From: Massiliimalia massiliensis
GTDB lineage: Bacteria > Bacillota > Clostridia > Oscillospirales > Ruminococcaceae
Direction of reading: 5' to 3'
Assembly: GCF_900155615.1 (NCBI RefSeq)
Contig: NZ_FUHT01000003.1
Span: forward strand, 1-64,000
DNA: 64,000 bases
Shown here: positions 28,604 through 37,789 of the stretch, piece by piece
How the letters are laid out: each line of letters starts with the position of its first letter
Position numbering within the stretch: position 1 is the first letter of the stretch
Position numbers and translations under genes: made by a program
The notes under the pieces: model-generated
What the model was told of the DNA's origin: nothing
The model's input: only the letters and a program-made list of their open reading frames with translations
The model's database searches: none

Positions 28604-29779
28604 GTGGCGGAAAAAGCAAAACGGATTTTTTTGATTGTATTGGACAGTGTCGGAATCGGGGAGATGCCGGATGCGGCGCAATATGGGGATGAAGGGAGCA
28701 ATACCCTGGCCGCCTGTGCTGCCAGCGGCAAGCTTTTGGTTCCCAATATGATACGCCTGGGACTCTCCGAAATTGACGGCGTCTCGCTTCCGTCCGGGGG
28801 CGAAGTCCCGGCAGGAAGCTTTGCGCGGTTGGAGGAGCTCTCCAAAGGAAAGGACACAACCATCGGGCATTGGGAAATTGCAGGCATTGTTTCCCCGAAG
28901 CCGATGCCGACTTATCCGAACGGATTCCCAAAAGAGGTTTTGGATGAATTTTCCCGCCGGACAGGACGCGCGGTACTCTGTAACCGGCCCTATTCCGGAA
29001 CTAAGGTGATTGAGGATTACGGCGAGGAGCATATGAAAACCGGCGCCCTGATTGTCTATACGTCGGCGGACAGCGTGTTTCAGATCGCGGCGCACGAAGC
29101 AATCGTACCGATTGAGCAGCAATATGAATACTGTGAAATTGCCAGGGAGATTCTTCAGGGCGAGCATGGTGTAGGGCGGGTCATTGCCCGTCCGTTTATC
29201 GGGGAGCCAGGCAGCTTCAAGCGGACTTCAAACCGGCACGATTTTTCCTTAAAGCCGCCTGCCGAAACCATGTTAGACCGGCTGGGACAAGCGGGACTGG
29301 ATACCATTGGCGTTGGGAAAATATACGATATTTTTGCGGGAAAGGGAATCTCGGAAACCTATCGGACTACCGGAAATACCAATGGGATGGAAGTGACGAG
29401 GGTGTTGGCAGAGAAAGATTTCCATGGCCTATGCTTTGTGAATCTCGTGGATTTCGATATGATGTACGGGCATCGCAATGATGTGACAGGGTATACCCTG
29501 GCGCTGAATGAATTTGACCGTTGGCTGGGAGATTTCCTTCCATTGATGCGCAGGGGCGATGTACTGATGATTACGGCGGATCATGGCTGTGATCCCGCGA
29601 CGCCGAGCACCGACCATTCGCGGGAATACACGCCGCTTCTGATTTATGGAAATCAGATTCCGGCAGGTGTCAACCTGGGCACGAAAAAGGGGTTTTGCAG
29701 GATCGCGGCAACTGTCTGCGACCTGTTCGGCATTTCTCCAGAGGGGCTTGGCGAAAGCCTGCTTCCGGCATTGCAATAG
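28604..29779 (+). CDS. deoB: Phosphopentomutase
   Basis: 391 residues, alkaline-phosphatase superfamily metalloenzyme converting (deoxy)ribose-1-phosphate to the 5-phosphate in nucleoside salvage. It starts FLIVLDSVGIGEMPDA, with Asp metal ligands. DTTIGHWE near 85 holds the phosphorylated Thr, and TADHGCDP near 326 holds further ligands. Start is GTG behind GAAAGAGGG. No other deo gene lies in the window. A terminator follows. Confidence 0.95.
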   Translation: MAEKAKRIFLIVLDSVGIGEMPDAAQYGDEGSNTLAACAASGKLLVPNMIRLGLSEIDGVSLPSGGEVPAGSFARLEELSKGKDTTIGHWEIAGIVSPKPMPTYPNGFPKEVLDEFSRRTGRAVLCNRPYSGTKVIEDYGEEHMKTGALIVYTSADSVFQIAAHEAIVPIEQQYEYCEIAREILQGEHGVGRVIARPFIGEPGSFKRTSNRHDFSLKPPAETMLDRLGQAGLDTIGVGKIYDIFAGKGISETYRTTGNTNGMEVTRVLAEKDFHGLCFVNLVDFDMMYGHRNDVTGYTLALNEFDRWLGDFLPLMRRGDVLMITADHGCDPATPSTDHSREYTPLLIYGNQIPAGVNLGTKKGFCRIAATVCDLFGISPEGLGESLLPALQ

Positions 29780-29781
29780 AT

Positions 29782-29827
29782 AAAAAGAACGGTGTTTTGC
29801 ATTAATCCGCAAGACGCCGTTCTTTTC
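29782..29827 (+). terminator. Terminator after deoB
   Basis: Imperfect stem AAAAAGAACGG ... CCGTTCTTTT with internal loop. Confidence 0.8.
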
Positions 29828-29875
29828 GTTTCAGGACAGCCATTGCGGAGAGACTGCTTTTGTGCATATTGTAAG

Positions 29876-29924
29876 TTGACAGGGATATACAAAAACAGTA
29901 CAATAAATGAGGTAAAACTAACTG
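29876..29924 (+). promoter_or_regulatory. feoA promoter with DtxR-like box
   Basis: TTGACA (29876-29881), 17 bp, TACAAT (29899-29904). Immediately downstream, 29908-29924 reads TGAGGTAAAACTAACTG, matching 11 of 19 positions of the DtxR/IdeR consensus (AGGT and CTAAC halves kept). At +1 it could mediate iron repression of feoAB. Confidence 0.55.
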
Positions 29925-29980
29925 GGGACACCTGTTATTTTGGTAAAGGGAGGGTACAGAGCGGTCTGTACGGGATAGAT

Positions 29981-30214
29981 ATGACATTGGATCAGGTTAA
30001 GCCGGGCTATGCGGCAATTCTCTCGGTCATTGGCGGAGAAGGAGCTTTAAGGCGGCATTTGTTGGATATGGGGTTAACGCCCAATACCAGGGTAACCGTG
30101 CGGAAGGTCGCGCCGATGGGAGATCCGATTGAGCTTTTTCTTCGGGGATATGTGCTGACCCTGCGGCGGGAGGACGCGGCAAAAATCGAGGTTGTTCAGG
30201 TTGAAAAAGCCTGA
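29981..30214 (+). CDS. feoA: Ferrous iron transport protein A
   Basis: 77-residue SH3-like FeoA domain, starting MTLDQVKPG. Typical elements are GALRRHLLDMGLTPNTRV and the C-terminal LRREDAAKIEV strand. FeoA assists FeoB at the membrane. An earlier in-frame start (29792) would add a long non-homologous leader crossing the promoter and the deoB terminator, so it is rejected. The gene is followed by a strong hairpin before feoB. Confidence 0.9.
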   Translation: MTLDQVKPGYAAILSVIGGEGALRRHLLDMGLTPNTRVTVRKVAPMGDPIELFLRGYVLTLRREDAAKIEVVQVEKA

Positions 30215-30237
30215 CCAACGCCCTTTCTTTGAAAAAT

Positions 30238-30262
30238 TGACGGCAAAGGCTATGCCGTCAAT
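30238..30262 (+). other. Hairpin between feoA and feoB
   Basis: Stem AATTGACGGCA / TGCCGTCAATT with a seven-base loop, no T-run. A second loose pairing (TCCGG / CCGGA) follows. It may protect the feoA end of the transcript or set feoA:feoB ratio. Confidence 0.55.
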
Positions 30263-30353
30263 TGATCCGGCGTAAGATCATTTTATGCTTTTCCCGGATT
30301 AAAACTGAACTGGACAATTTTACGGATGGAAAGGAAGCTTTGGCTTACAAAGT

Positions 30354-32381
30354 ATGGTTATAGATATGAATGGCTTATTTGCGCTTGCCGGAAACCAGAA
30401 CAGCGGCAAAACCACCCTGTTTAACCGTCTGACCGGAAGCAATCAGCATGTTGGAAACTTTCCGGGCGTAACGGTGGAAAAGAAGGATGGGCAGATCAAG
30501 GGGCTGAAAGGCGTCACGCTGGTTGACCTGCCGGGAATCTATTCCCTTTCCCCCTACACCTCTGAGGAGGTTGTAACGAGAGATTTTATTCTCAAGGAGC
30601 ATCCGACCGGCATTATCAATATTGTAGATGCGACCAACATTGAACGAAACCTTTACTTGACGCTCCAGCTTATGGAGCTTGACCTGCCGATGGTGATTGC
30701 ACTGAACATGATGGACGAGGTGCGGGCCAGCGGAAATTCTATTGATGTTCAGAAGCTGTCCCAGATGCTCGGCGTCCCCATCGTTCCGATTTCGGCGGGA
30801 AAGAACGAGGGGATTGGAGATTTGACCCTGGCGGTAAAGGAACTGATGGCTGCACAGCCGCCGAGGGCGAAGCTGGATTTCTGTACCGGAGAGGTGCATC
30901 GCGCTATCCATTCGATTGCGCATATTATCGAGGATAAGGCGAAGGCGGCCGGCTATCCGCTCCGGTTTGCGGCAACCAAGATGGTAGAGGGCGACGCTCC
31001 GACCATGAAGGCTCTGCAGATTGATGAAAATGAAGAACATATCATCGAGCATATTGTCGAGGAGATGGAGGAGCATCTACATACCGACCGTGAGGCGGCA
31101 CTTGCCGACATGCGGTATAGCTATATTGAGAATATCTGCGCGGATTGCGTGGTAAAATATCAGGAGACTCATGAACAGGTGCGCTCTGAGAAGATTGACC
31201 GCCTGCTCACTCATAAATACCTGGGCATTCCGATCTTCTTTGCAATTATGCTGGTGATATTCTGGCTGACCTTCAGTGTGATCGGACAGCCGCTTCAGGA
31301 TTTGCTGAAGGATATGCTGGGCTTTGCGACCGTGCAGTTTTCCGGTCTGCTGCAGGAGGTTGGGGTAAGCGAATGGCTGCGGTCGCTGATTATTGACGGA
31401 GCCTGCGTCGGCATCAGCAGTGTGCTTTCCTTCCTGCCGGTTATTGTATTGCTGTTTTTCTTCCTGTCTCTGTTGGAGGACAGCGGCTATATGGCGCGCG
31501 TCGCATTCGTCATGGATAAACTGCTGCGGAAAATCGGGCTGTCCGGACGCTCGTTTGTGCCGATGCTGATTGGGTTTGGATGCAGCGTTCCTGCAATCAT
31601 GGCTACCCGGACACTGTCGAGTGAACGCGACAGAAAGATGACAATTGTACTGACACCGTTCATGTCCTGCAGCGCAAAGCTTCCCATCTATGGAATGATT
31701 ACAATGGCATTCTTTCCGGATTATGGCGGCTTTGTGATGTTCGGGCTTTATGTGCTGGGAATTATCGTCGCAATTCTTTCCGGGCTTTTGCTTAAGGGAA
31801 CGCTGTTCCGCGGGGAACCGGTGCCCTTTGTCATGGAGCTTCCGTCCTACCGGATTCCGTCCGGGAAGAGCGTGCTGCTTCACATGTGGGAAAAGGCGAA
31901 GGATTTTATCCGCAAGGCGTTTACGATTATCTTCCTGGCGGCAATTGTAATCTGGTTTTTGCAGAACTTTGACCTGCACCTCAATCCGGTAAGCGATGCA
32001 ACCAAAAGTATCCTGGCTTCCATTGGCTCGGTGATTGCGCCGGTCTTTATCCCGCTTGGCTTCAACGATTGGCGTGCCTCTACCGCGCTGATTACTGGCA
32101 TCACGGCAAAGGAAACCGTCGTCAGCACCCTGTCTGTTCTGACCGGCTCTTCTACTGATGCACAGCTTGCCGCTTCCTTGCAGCAAATTTTTACACCGTT
32201 GAGCGCGATCTCCTTCCTGGCGTTTACGATCCTTTATATGCCTTGTGTGGCCGCGTTCGCCGCTACAAAACGGGAATTGGGTTCGCTCAGAGGAGCGCTG
32301 CTTACGGCGCTGTATCAGACCGGGGCGGCTTATCTTGTCGCAACGCTGGTTTTCCAGGTCGGGAGTATATGGTTCCATTGA
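30354..32381 (+). CDS. feoB: Ferrous iron transporter B
   Basis: 675 residues. N-terminal G domain: G1 GNQNSGKTT (about 12-20), G3 DLPG (about 60), G4 NMMD (about 120), followed by a helical GDI-like domain and a C-terminal membrane part with two gate repeats (GFGCSVPAIMATRT and the TPLSAISFLAFTILYMPC segment with its Cys). It imports Fe2+. The start may be the ATG at 30354 or the one four codons later. It is expressed with feoA and followed by a small Cys-rich partner gene. Confidence 0.95.
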   Translation: MVIDMNGLFALAGNQNSGKTTLFNRLTGSNQHVGNFPGVTVEKKDGQIKGLKGVTLVDLPGIYSLSPYTSEEVVTRDFILKEHPTGIINIVDATNIERNLYLTLQLMELDLPMVIALNMMDEVRASGNSIDVQKLSQMLGVPIVPISAGKNEGIGDLTLAVKELMAAQPPRAKLDFCTGEVHRAIHSIAHIIEDKAKAAGYPLRFAATKMVEGDAPTMKALQIDENEEHIIEHIVEEMEEHLHTDREAALADMRYSYIENICADCVVKYQETHEQVRSEKIDRLLTHKYLGIPIFFAIMLVIFWLTFSVIGQPLQDLLKDMLGFATVQFSGLLQEVGVSEWLRSLIIDGACVGISSVLSFLPVIVLLFFFLSLLEDSGYMARVAFVMDKLLRKIGLSGRSFVPMLIGFGCSVPAIMATRTLSSERDRKMTIVLTPFMSCSAKLPIYGMITMAFFPDYGGFVMFGLYVLGIIVAILSGLLLKGTLFRGEPVPFVMELPSYRIPSGKSVLLHMWEKAKDFIRKAFTIIFLAAIVIWFLQNFDLHLNPVSDATKSILASIGSVIAPVFIPLGFNDWRASTALITGITAKETVVSTLSVLTGSSTDAQLAASLQQIFTPLSAISFLAFTILYMPCVAAFAATKRELGSLRGALLTALYQTGAAYLVATLVFQVGSIWFH

Positions 32382-32414
32382 TCACTGCTGTGTAAAGCGG
32401 AAAGGGTTGATTAC

Positions 32415-32582
32415 ATGAGCGCCGCAGACTGGGTTGTGCTGGGATTGCTTTTGACGGCGATTGTGGCTGTAATTATACTGATGCGCCGCCGTAGAAAACG
32501 GGGTGGATGCTCCGGCTGTGCGGGATGTGCGCAGGCTGGGCAGTGCCCTCATCAAAGTGAAGAAAAAAATGAAAATATATAA
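32415..32582 (+). CDS. FeoB-associated Cys-rich membrane protein
   Basis: 55 residues, too short for many ORF callers. One hydrophobic helix (about 6-23), an arginine cluster MRRRRKRG, then CSGCAGCAQAGQC with four cysteines. This is the layout of FeoB-associated Cys-rich membrane proteins that commonly follow feoB in Firmicutes. GAAAGGG precedes ATG and it lies 33 bases after feoB. It may bind or pass on iron; role unproven. Confidence 0.85.
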   Translation: MSAADWVVLGLLLTAIVAVIILMRRRRKRGGCSGCAGCAQAGQCPHQSEEKNENI

Positions 32583-32625
32583 TATTAGAAAGGAACCTTT
32601 TCAAATTAAGGTTTGGTAATGAACG

Positions 32626-32979
32626 ATGCTGTTTATTGAATATCCGAAGTGCTCTACCTGTCAGAGAGCAAAGCAATGGCTTTTAGACCATCAGGTTCCC
32701 TTTGAGGACCGTCATATTGTGGAACAGAATCCAACGAAGGAGGAGCTAACTGAGTGGCATCAACGCAGCGGGCTTCCTCTGAAACGCTTTTTTAATACCA
32801 GCGGAATGTTGTATAAAGAGATGAACCTGAAAGAAAAGCTGCCGGCAATGACCGAGGAGGAGCAGCTTGCGCTGCTGGGCACCAACGGAATGCTGGTAAA
32901 ACGCCCGCTGATTATTGCAGATGATTTTATCCTGGTTGGATTTAAAGAAAAAGAATGGCAAAGCCATTTGATTAAATAG
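32626..32979 (+). CDS. ArsC/Spx family protein
   Basis: 117-residue thioredoxin-fold protein with CSTC at 9-12 and the C-terminal KRPLI loop near 91-95, as in arsenate reductase-related proteins (YffB/Spx/MgsR group). The redox cysteine pair CXXC fits the Spx-like subgroup better than true ArsC. No ars genes are nearby. It may be a redox enzyme or RNA polymerase regulator. The following gene starts 19 bases later with its own AGAGAGGAAAG site, so the two are probably co-transcribed. Confidence 0.85.
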   Translation: MLFIEYPKCSTCQRAKQWLLDHQVPFEDRHIVEQNPTKEELTEWHQRSGLPLKRFFNTSGMLYKEMNLKEKLPAMTEEEQLALLGTNGMLVKRPLIIADDFILVGFKEKEWQSHLIK

Positions 32980-32998
32980 AAAAGAGAGGAAAGAAAAA

Positions 32999-33343
32999 AT
33001 GCCTTATATTGAAACAAAAATGAGTATTCCGCTCTCTGCGGAAAAGGAACAGCGCCTGAAAGAACGACTGGGAAAGGCAATCTCAGTGATCCCGGGAAAG
33101 AGTGAGGAGTGGCTGATGCTCAATGTTGAGGATCAGTGCAGGATGTATTTCCAGGGAAACAACGACACACCCACTGCGTTTGTAGAGATTAAGCTGTTCC
33201 GGGAATCCACGAAAGAAGCGTATGTCCAGATGACAAAGGAAGTGATGGCGATTTTCGAAGAAGAGCTTTCGATCGCGCCGTCCCGCATCTACATCAAATA
33301 CAGCCCGGGGGATGACTGGGGCTGGAACGGTGGGAATTTTTGA
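32999..33343 (+). CDS. MIF-like tautomerase
   Basis: 114 residues starting MPYIETKMSIPL. The N-terminal Pro2, exposed after Met removal, is the catalytic base of the tautomerase superfamily, and the length matches MIF/phenylpyruvate tautomerase rather than the shorter 4-OT. Bacterial MIF homologues are sporadic and of unknown physiological role. Good ribosome site. A bidirectional terminator follows. Confidence 0.82.
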   Translation: MPYIETKMSIPLSAEKEQRLKERLGKAISVIPGKSEEWLMLNVEDQCRMYFQGNNDTPTAFVEIKLFRESTKEAYVQMTKEVMAIFEEELSIAPSRIYIKYSPGDDWGWNGGNF

Positions 33344-33365
33344 CCCCAGATTTGACGCTTACAGA

Positions 33366-33408
33366 AGAGAAAAAGGCCGGAGACTATAAGTCTTCGGCCT
33401 TTTTCTCT
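33366..33408. terminator. Bidirectional terminator
   Basis: Stem AGAGAAAAAGGCCG(A) / CGGCCTTTTTCTCT between the MIF-like and alpha-mannosidase genes. Confidence 0.9.
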
Positions 33409-33410
33409 CA

Positions 33411-36400
33411 TTATTTTAACAGGAATGTTTTAATTTCAAACGGTTTAATTGTAAAGCTGATCGGGCCGTCTGACGCTTTGCCATAAGGCTGTTCCATCAG
33501 GTCGCATTCCTGCCACTGAGCATAAGGCAGGGCGGCAGTGAGATGGACATCGCCTCGCATGCCGCTGCATTCGTGGAGACGAAGAACCCACCCATCGCCT
33601 TCTTCGGCAGGCTTTACTGCATCAATACAGATGCCGTCACGATCAATAGAAAGGGCAGGATTCTTTTTGCCCTGCCAGCTTCCCGAGAACGCAAGGAGCG
33701 GATTGTTGAGCGTCCAGGCTTCCTGTTCCAGACCGGATTGATACCAGACCTCTTCATGCGGATAAAGCGCATAGGTAACGGTCTGAATCCCGCGGTCAGC
33801 ATCGTAATCCGGATAGTTGGAACTCTTGAGCAGGCTCAGGCGGAGCACGCTGTTCTTTACATCATAACCGTACTTGCAGTCGTTAAGCAGCGCAACGCCA
33901 TACCCGCTTTCAGAAAGGTCTGCCCATTTATGCCCGACCACCTCAAACTTGGCGGCTTCCCAGCTGGTATTGCGGGTAATCGGCCGTTCAATACTGCCGA
34001 ATTGGATGTCAAACCGGGCAGTGGTTGCGCGGATATCCAATGGGAAAGCAACCTTCAGGATTTTTTCCCGTTCCTGCCAATCGATTTCCGTTTTGAAATC
34101 GATCCGTTTGGTATGGGCATATAGTACCATGTCCTGGCGGATTGTAGTATGCTTGTAAGACCAAACAAAGTGAACTGTATCAGAATAAACGCCCTTGGTT
34201 ACAGTAACCTTCTTCAGCTCGCGGACAGTGTCCATTTTATCCTCAAAGGAGGCTTCCAGCTCCCATGCGTCGAATTGTCTCGGCTTGTCTTCAAATAGCT
34301 GGAATACGTTCCCGCAAAGTCCGTTCTGCAGCAGCTCGCGTTTGGCTTCCCTGTCATAAATAGAGGTAAGCTGTCCCTGTTTATTCCAGGAAACCCGGTA
34401 GAATGCTGTCTGGCATTCATGGGCGCTGGCAGATACCATCGGTGTGTTAGAGACAAAATCAGAGCTGGTGAGCACCTTAGCAGTAAACGGCGGCAGCTCC
34501 TGAACCAGTGCCTGCTTGCCGTCCCTTTCAATAATCTGGGATTGCGGCCAGGAGGATGTGTTGTAGACGGTAACGGCATCTTCCTCTTTTTTGAGGAGGG
34601 CAGCAGTTGACTGCTGGACAGCCGCCTCGATCAGTTCCGCCGCTTCCTGGTATTCTTTATGGCAGTCCTCATATACCTCGTGGATGGAGGAGCCAGGGAT
34701 AACGTCATGGAACTGGTTTCTCAGGATGATTTTCCAGGCCTCCCACAAAAGCGCCTTTGCCGAAGGATTATTCCCAAGAACAGAAAGAAGTTCGGCATTG
34801 CGGATTGCGAACTCAAGCCTGCGGTTGGTCTTTTTGTTATATGCCTGTGAGGTATAGGTTCCGCGGTGGAATTCAAGATAGAGCTCCCCATCCCAAACAG
34901 GCAGGTAACCTTCACGCGGATTTTCTGCCAGGGTACGGTTAAGACGCTTGAGATAATCGCGGACATGTTCTGATTTTACATGCGGAAGTCCCGGTATTTT
35001 GGCGACGCAACGCATTGTTTCCAGCATATCGCGGTTCACCCCGCCGCCGCCGTCTCCATAGCCATAGGCGATCAGCATATCGGTATTCAGATCCTTGTTC
35101 GAGTAGGCGTCCCACACGCCCTTGACGGTAAACGGATCGGTTTTCCCGTTATAGGTATAGTACCAGTTGTCGGAATCTTCCGGCGCTGTAATAAAGTGGG
35201 TTGTTACTTCCGTTCCGTCAATCCCGCGCCATAGGAAGGTATCATATGGGAGCTTGTTTGTATCATTCCAGCTGATTTTGGTAGTTACAAAGGTATTGAC
35301 GCCGGATTTCTTTAAAATCTGAGGCAGCGCCCAGGAATATCCGAATACGTCAGGAAGCCAGAGGAAATCATTTTCATAGCCGAATTCCTTTTCGAAGAAG
35401 CGCTTCCCGTAAAGAATCTGGCGGACAATGGACTCGCCGCCGGAAAGGTTGCAGTCGCATTCCACCCACATCGAGCCGCTTGGTTCCCATCGGTTTTCCT
35501 TGACAAGCTTTTTAATCTGCGCGTAGATTTCCGGATAATCCTGTCGGATAAAATCATACACCTGTGCCTGGGACTGCAAAAATTGATAATCCGGATACTG
35601 CTTCATCAGCCGGTTGACTGTGGAGAAGGAACGGGCGCATTTTTCGCGGGTGTGCCGGTATCTCCAGAGCCAGGCCACGTCAATATGAGTATGTCCGATA
35701 AGGGAAACGGAAACGTCCGGCTTGTTCTGTCCCTGAAGAATCCGATTGAGGTAGCGGTTGGCTTCCTTACAGGAGGCGTAGAATTCCTCCGAACGCGGGT
35801 AGGAAAAATCGATTAGCCTAAACGCATGCAGCAGGACATTGAAAAGCCAGGACTGGTTGGGGTCGTTCGAATCCAGCAGATCGATGGTCTCCAGAATACT
35901 CCGGGACATAAAATAGAGCTCGTCCGTATGGTGATCCAGCTGCACAATATCGGCCTGCTTTAATTGATGCTCAATGACAGTATGCGGGCCGCCGCCGTTT
36001 AATCCGCTCCAGAGACGGAACTGCAGATTGATCGGCTCTTTTGTCAGTTCGGGCGGGAAAAAGACTTCCATGTGATTGGAATCAACGCCCTGATAAGGCT
36101 CGCCGTTGACATATAGCAGGCTTTCAAAATGGCTGGTATTCCCGCCGCCGGTAATTCCAAAATTGAAAATGCCGACTGCTTCCTTCCCAATACCGGGGGA
36201 AGGAACAGTAAATTCGGTACAAAGCCAGAGATATTTGTCCCATCCCTTCCAGTGGTCGCCAAGCTGCATCTGAAAAGGCGCAGCCGTCGGATCAGGACAA
36301 CGGGCGCCGACTGTCCCGTCATCCTCGTAAGCTGTAAAGGAATCCAGGGAAATTAAGGGGCGGTACCGCAGCTCAGCAAGCTGGGAAATATGTTTGGCAA

Positions 36401-36431
36401 GACGTTCTTTATGATGGAAATCAAATGGCAT
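33411..36431 (-). CDS. GH38 alpha-mannosidase
   Basis: 1006 residues starting MPFDFHHKERL; TAGGAGGAATTCT upstream fixes this start (35 codons after the longest ORF start). The catalytic domain has GHTHIDVAWLWRYRHT (about 260), WVECDCNLSGGES and WLPDVFGYSWALPQI; the Asp in LPDVFG is the nucleophile of family 38. A C-terminal beta-sandwich follows. There is no signal peptide, so it is cytosolic and acts on imported mannosides. The dehydrogenase and ROK genes lie upstream on the same strand but a strong terminator intervenes. Confidence 0.94.
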   Translation of the reverse strand: MPFDFHHKERLAKHISQLAELRYRPLISLDSFTAYEDDGTVGARCPDPTAAPFQMQLGDHWKGWDKYLWLCTEFTVPSPGIGKEAVGIFNFGITGGGNTSHFESLLYVNGEPYQGVDSNHMEVFFPPELTKEPINLQFRLWSGLNGGGPHTVIEHQLKQADIVQLDHHTDELYFMSRSILETIDLLDSNDPNQSWLFNVLLHAFRLIDFSYPRSEEFYASCKEANRYLNRILQGQNKPDVSVSLIGHTHIDVAWLWRYRHTREKCARSFSTVNRLMKQYPDYQFLQSQAQVYDFIRQDYPEIYAQIKKLVKENRWEPSGSMWVECDCNLSGGESIVRQILYGKRFFEKEFGYENDFLWLPDVFGYSWALPQILKKSGVNTFVTTKISWNDTNKLPYDTFLWRGIDGTEVTTHFITAPEDSDNWYYTYNGKTDPFTVKGVWDAYSNKDLNTDMLIAYGYGDGGGGVNRDMLETMRCVAKIPGLPHVKSEHVRDYLKRLNRTLAENPREGYLPVWDGELYLEFHRGTYTSQAYNKKTNRRLEFAIRNAELLSVLGNNPSAKALLWEAWKIILRNQFHDVIPGSSIHEVYEDCHKEYQEAAELIEAAVQQSTAALLKKEEDAVTVYNTSSWPQSQIIERDGKQALVQELPPFTAKVLTSSDFVSNTPMVSASAHECQTAFYRVSWNKQGQLTSIYDREAKRELLQNGLCGNVFQLFEDKPRQFDAWELEASFEDKMDTVRELKKVTVTKGVYSDTVHFVWSYKHTTIRQDMVLYAHTKRIDFKTEIDWQEREKILKVAFPLDIRATTARFDIQFGSIERPITRNTSWEAAKFEVVGHKWADLSESGYGVALLNDCKYGYDVKNSVLRLSLLKSSNYPDYDADRGIQTVTYALYPHEEVWYQSGLEQEAWTLNNPLLAFSGSWQGKKNPALSIDRDGICIDAVKPAEEGDGWVLRLHECSGMRGDVHLTAALPYAQWQECDLMEQPYGKASDGPISFTIKPFEIKTFLLK

Positions 36432-36536
36432 AGAATTCCTCCTAATCATTGTATTGATAATCTCATTATACAGAAAGAAATGAGAAATTACTAGGGGAAT
36501 ATCATTTAATTTCTCATAATATTTTACTGAAAACAA

Positions 36537-36576
36537 ACCCAGGAGTCATATAGCGGCTGCTATATGACTCCTGGGT
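36537..36576 (-). terminator. Terminator after zinc dehydrogenase
   Basis: Perfect 18-bp stem ACCCAGGAGTCATATAGC with a four-base loop; T-rich on the minus strand. It separates the dehydrogenase from the mannosidase gene. Confidence 0.88.
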
Positions 36577-36592
36577 TACAAGCTATGTATTT

Positions 36593-37639
36593 TTAGCAAA
36601 TTTTAATGACGCCCTTTACAACATCGGCTTTATTATTGATGCAGTGATCCATGGCCTCCTGGATATCGTCCAGGTTATAGAGGTCGGTTACAATTCCCTT
36701 CAGGTTTACCTTGCCGGCAGCAACTGCGTCAATTGCCATCGGATAGATATGGCGGTAACGGAACACAGTTTTGAAGGAGAGCTCCTTGTCGAGCGCCATA
36801 CCCATTGGCAGGGTCAGGTCGCCGGAAGCGCTGTATCCAACCAACACAATCGTGGAACCCTTTTTCGCGGCCCTCATGAGCTGCTTTGTGGTAATTTCCG
36901 TACCGGCGGTTTCAATTCCCAAATCACAGCCCTTGCCGTCGGTCAATCTCATAATCGCTTCAACCGGGTCTTCTTCTTTCGCGTTGATGACACCGGTAGC
37001 TCCCAATTCCAACGCTTTATCCAAACGTTTCTGCATGATGTCCACGACATACACCTTGGAAACGCCCATCGCTTTGAGCGCCATCATGGTAACCAGTCCG
37101 ATGCAGCCGGAGCCTGTGACAACAGCGGTCTGGCCGGCATGCGCGCCGCCCTGCTGCGCGGCGTGGAAGCCGACTGCCAGCGGTTCGATCAAAGCGCCCT
37201 CCATGGTACTGACGTTATCCGGCAGCTTGAAGCAGAGATCCGCCTCATGCGCGACATATTCCTGGAATACGCCGTCTACCGGCGGGGTTGCAAAGAAGAT
37301 AACATCCGGGCAGAGATTATACAGCCCTTTTCTGCAAAATTCGCAGTGGCCGCAGGTTTTGCCCGGCTCCAGCGCGACCCGGTCGCCCTCCTTCAGATGT
37401 GTTACAGCCTTTCCCACCTTAACGACGGTACCGCCTGGTTCATGGCCCAGGACAAACGGCGGTTCTACGATAAAATCGCTGATCCGTCCGGTCTCAAAAT
37501 AATGCAGGTCAGAACCACAGATTCCGACATACTCCAATTTCACCAATACTTCATTATCCGCCGGCTGCGGGATATCCCGTTCTTCAAAGGCCATCTTGCC
37601 GATTCCGGTCATGACGGCAACTTTCATTTTTTCGCTCAC
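36593..37639 (-). CDS. Zinc-dependent polyol dehydrogenase
   Basis: 348-residue MDR enzyme. Start is GTG (VSEKMKVAV) eight bases after AGGGAGG. Catalytic zinc ligands C41 and H66-E67; structural zinc C96, C99, C102, C110; GSGCIGL nucleotide-binding loop near 176. Closest in character to sorbitol/xylitol dehydrogenases (NAD+-dependent polyol to ketose). The adjacent ROK regulator upstream suggests sugar control. It is only distantly related to the dehydrogenase at 5.6 kb. Confidence 0.92.
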   Translation of the reverse strand: MSEKMKVAVMTGIGKMAFEERDIPQPADNEVLVKLEYVGICGSDLHYFETGRISDFIVEPPFVLGHEPGGTVVKVGKAVTHLKEGDRVALEPGKTCGHCEFCRKGLYNLCPDVIFFATPPVDGVFQEYVAHEADLCFKLPDNVSTMEGALIEPLAVGFHAAQQGGAHAGQTAVVTGSGCIGLVTMMALKAMGVSKVYVVDIMQKRLDKALELGATGVINAKEEDPVEAIMRLTDGKGCDLGIETAGTEITTKQLMRAAKKGSTIVLVGYSASGDLTLPMGMALDKELSFKTVFRYRHIYPMAIDAVAAGKVNLKGIVTDLYNLDDIQEAMDHCINNKADVVKGVIKIC

Positions 37640-37654
37640 AGCAAAAACCTCCCT

Positions 37655-37684
37655 GTTCACACTTTTGTTAAACGTTTTATTAAA
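37655..37684. promoter_or_regulatory. Candidate ROK operator
   Basis: Imperfect palindrome with CTTTTGTTAAA and TTTATTAAAG arms upstream of the dehydrogenase. The 10-mer ACTTTTGTTA recurs upstream of the ROK gene near 38965, which would fit one regulator controlling both. Confidence 0.35.
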
Positions 37685-37789
37685 GTATCTATATTATAGT
37701 TCTGCAACACCTTTTTGTCAATAGAAAAAAGGTGTTTTGTATGAAGTCACAAGACAGTAGATTACATTCTGACAGTTATCCACAAAGGC

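Noticed and set aside
29792-29980. Long N-terminal extension of feoA
   Set aside because: It spans the deoB terminator and the feoA promoter, so it cannot be translated from the feo transcript.
31077-32378. 433-codon minus-strand ORF opposite feoB
   Set aside because: Codon-bias shadow of feoB; His/Gln/Arg-rich composition, no ribosome site and no family resemblance.
36644-37699. 351-codon plus-strand ORF opposite the zinc dehydrogenase
   Set aside because: Shadow of a well-supported MDR gene; composition not protein-like.
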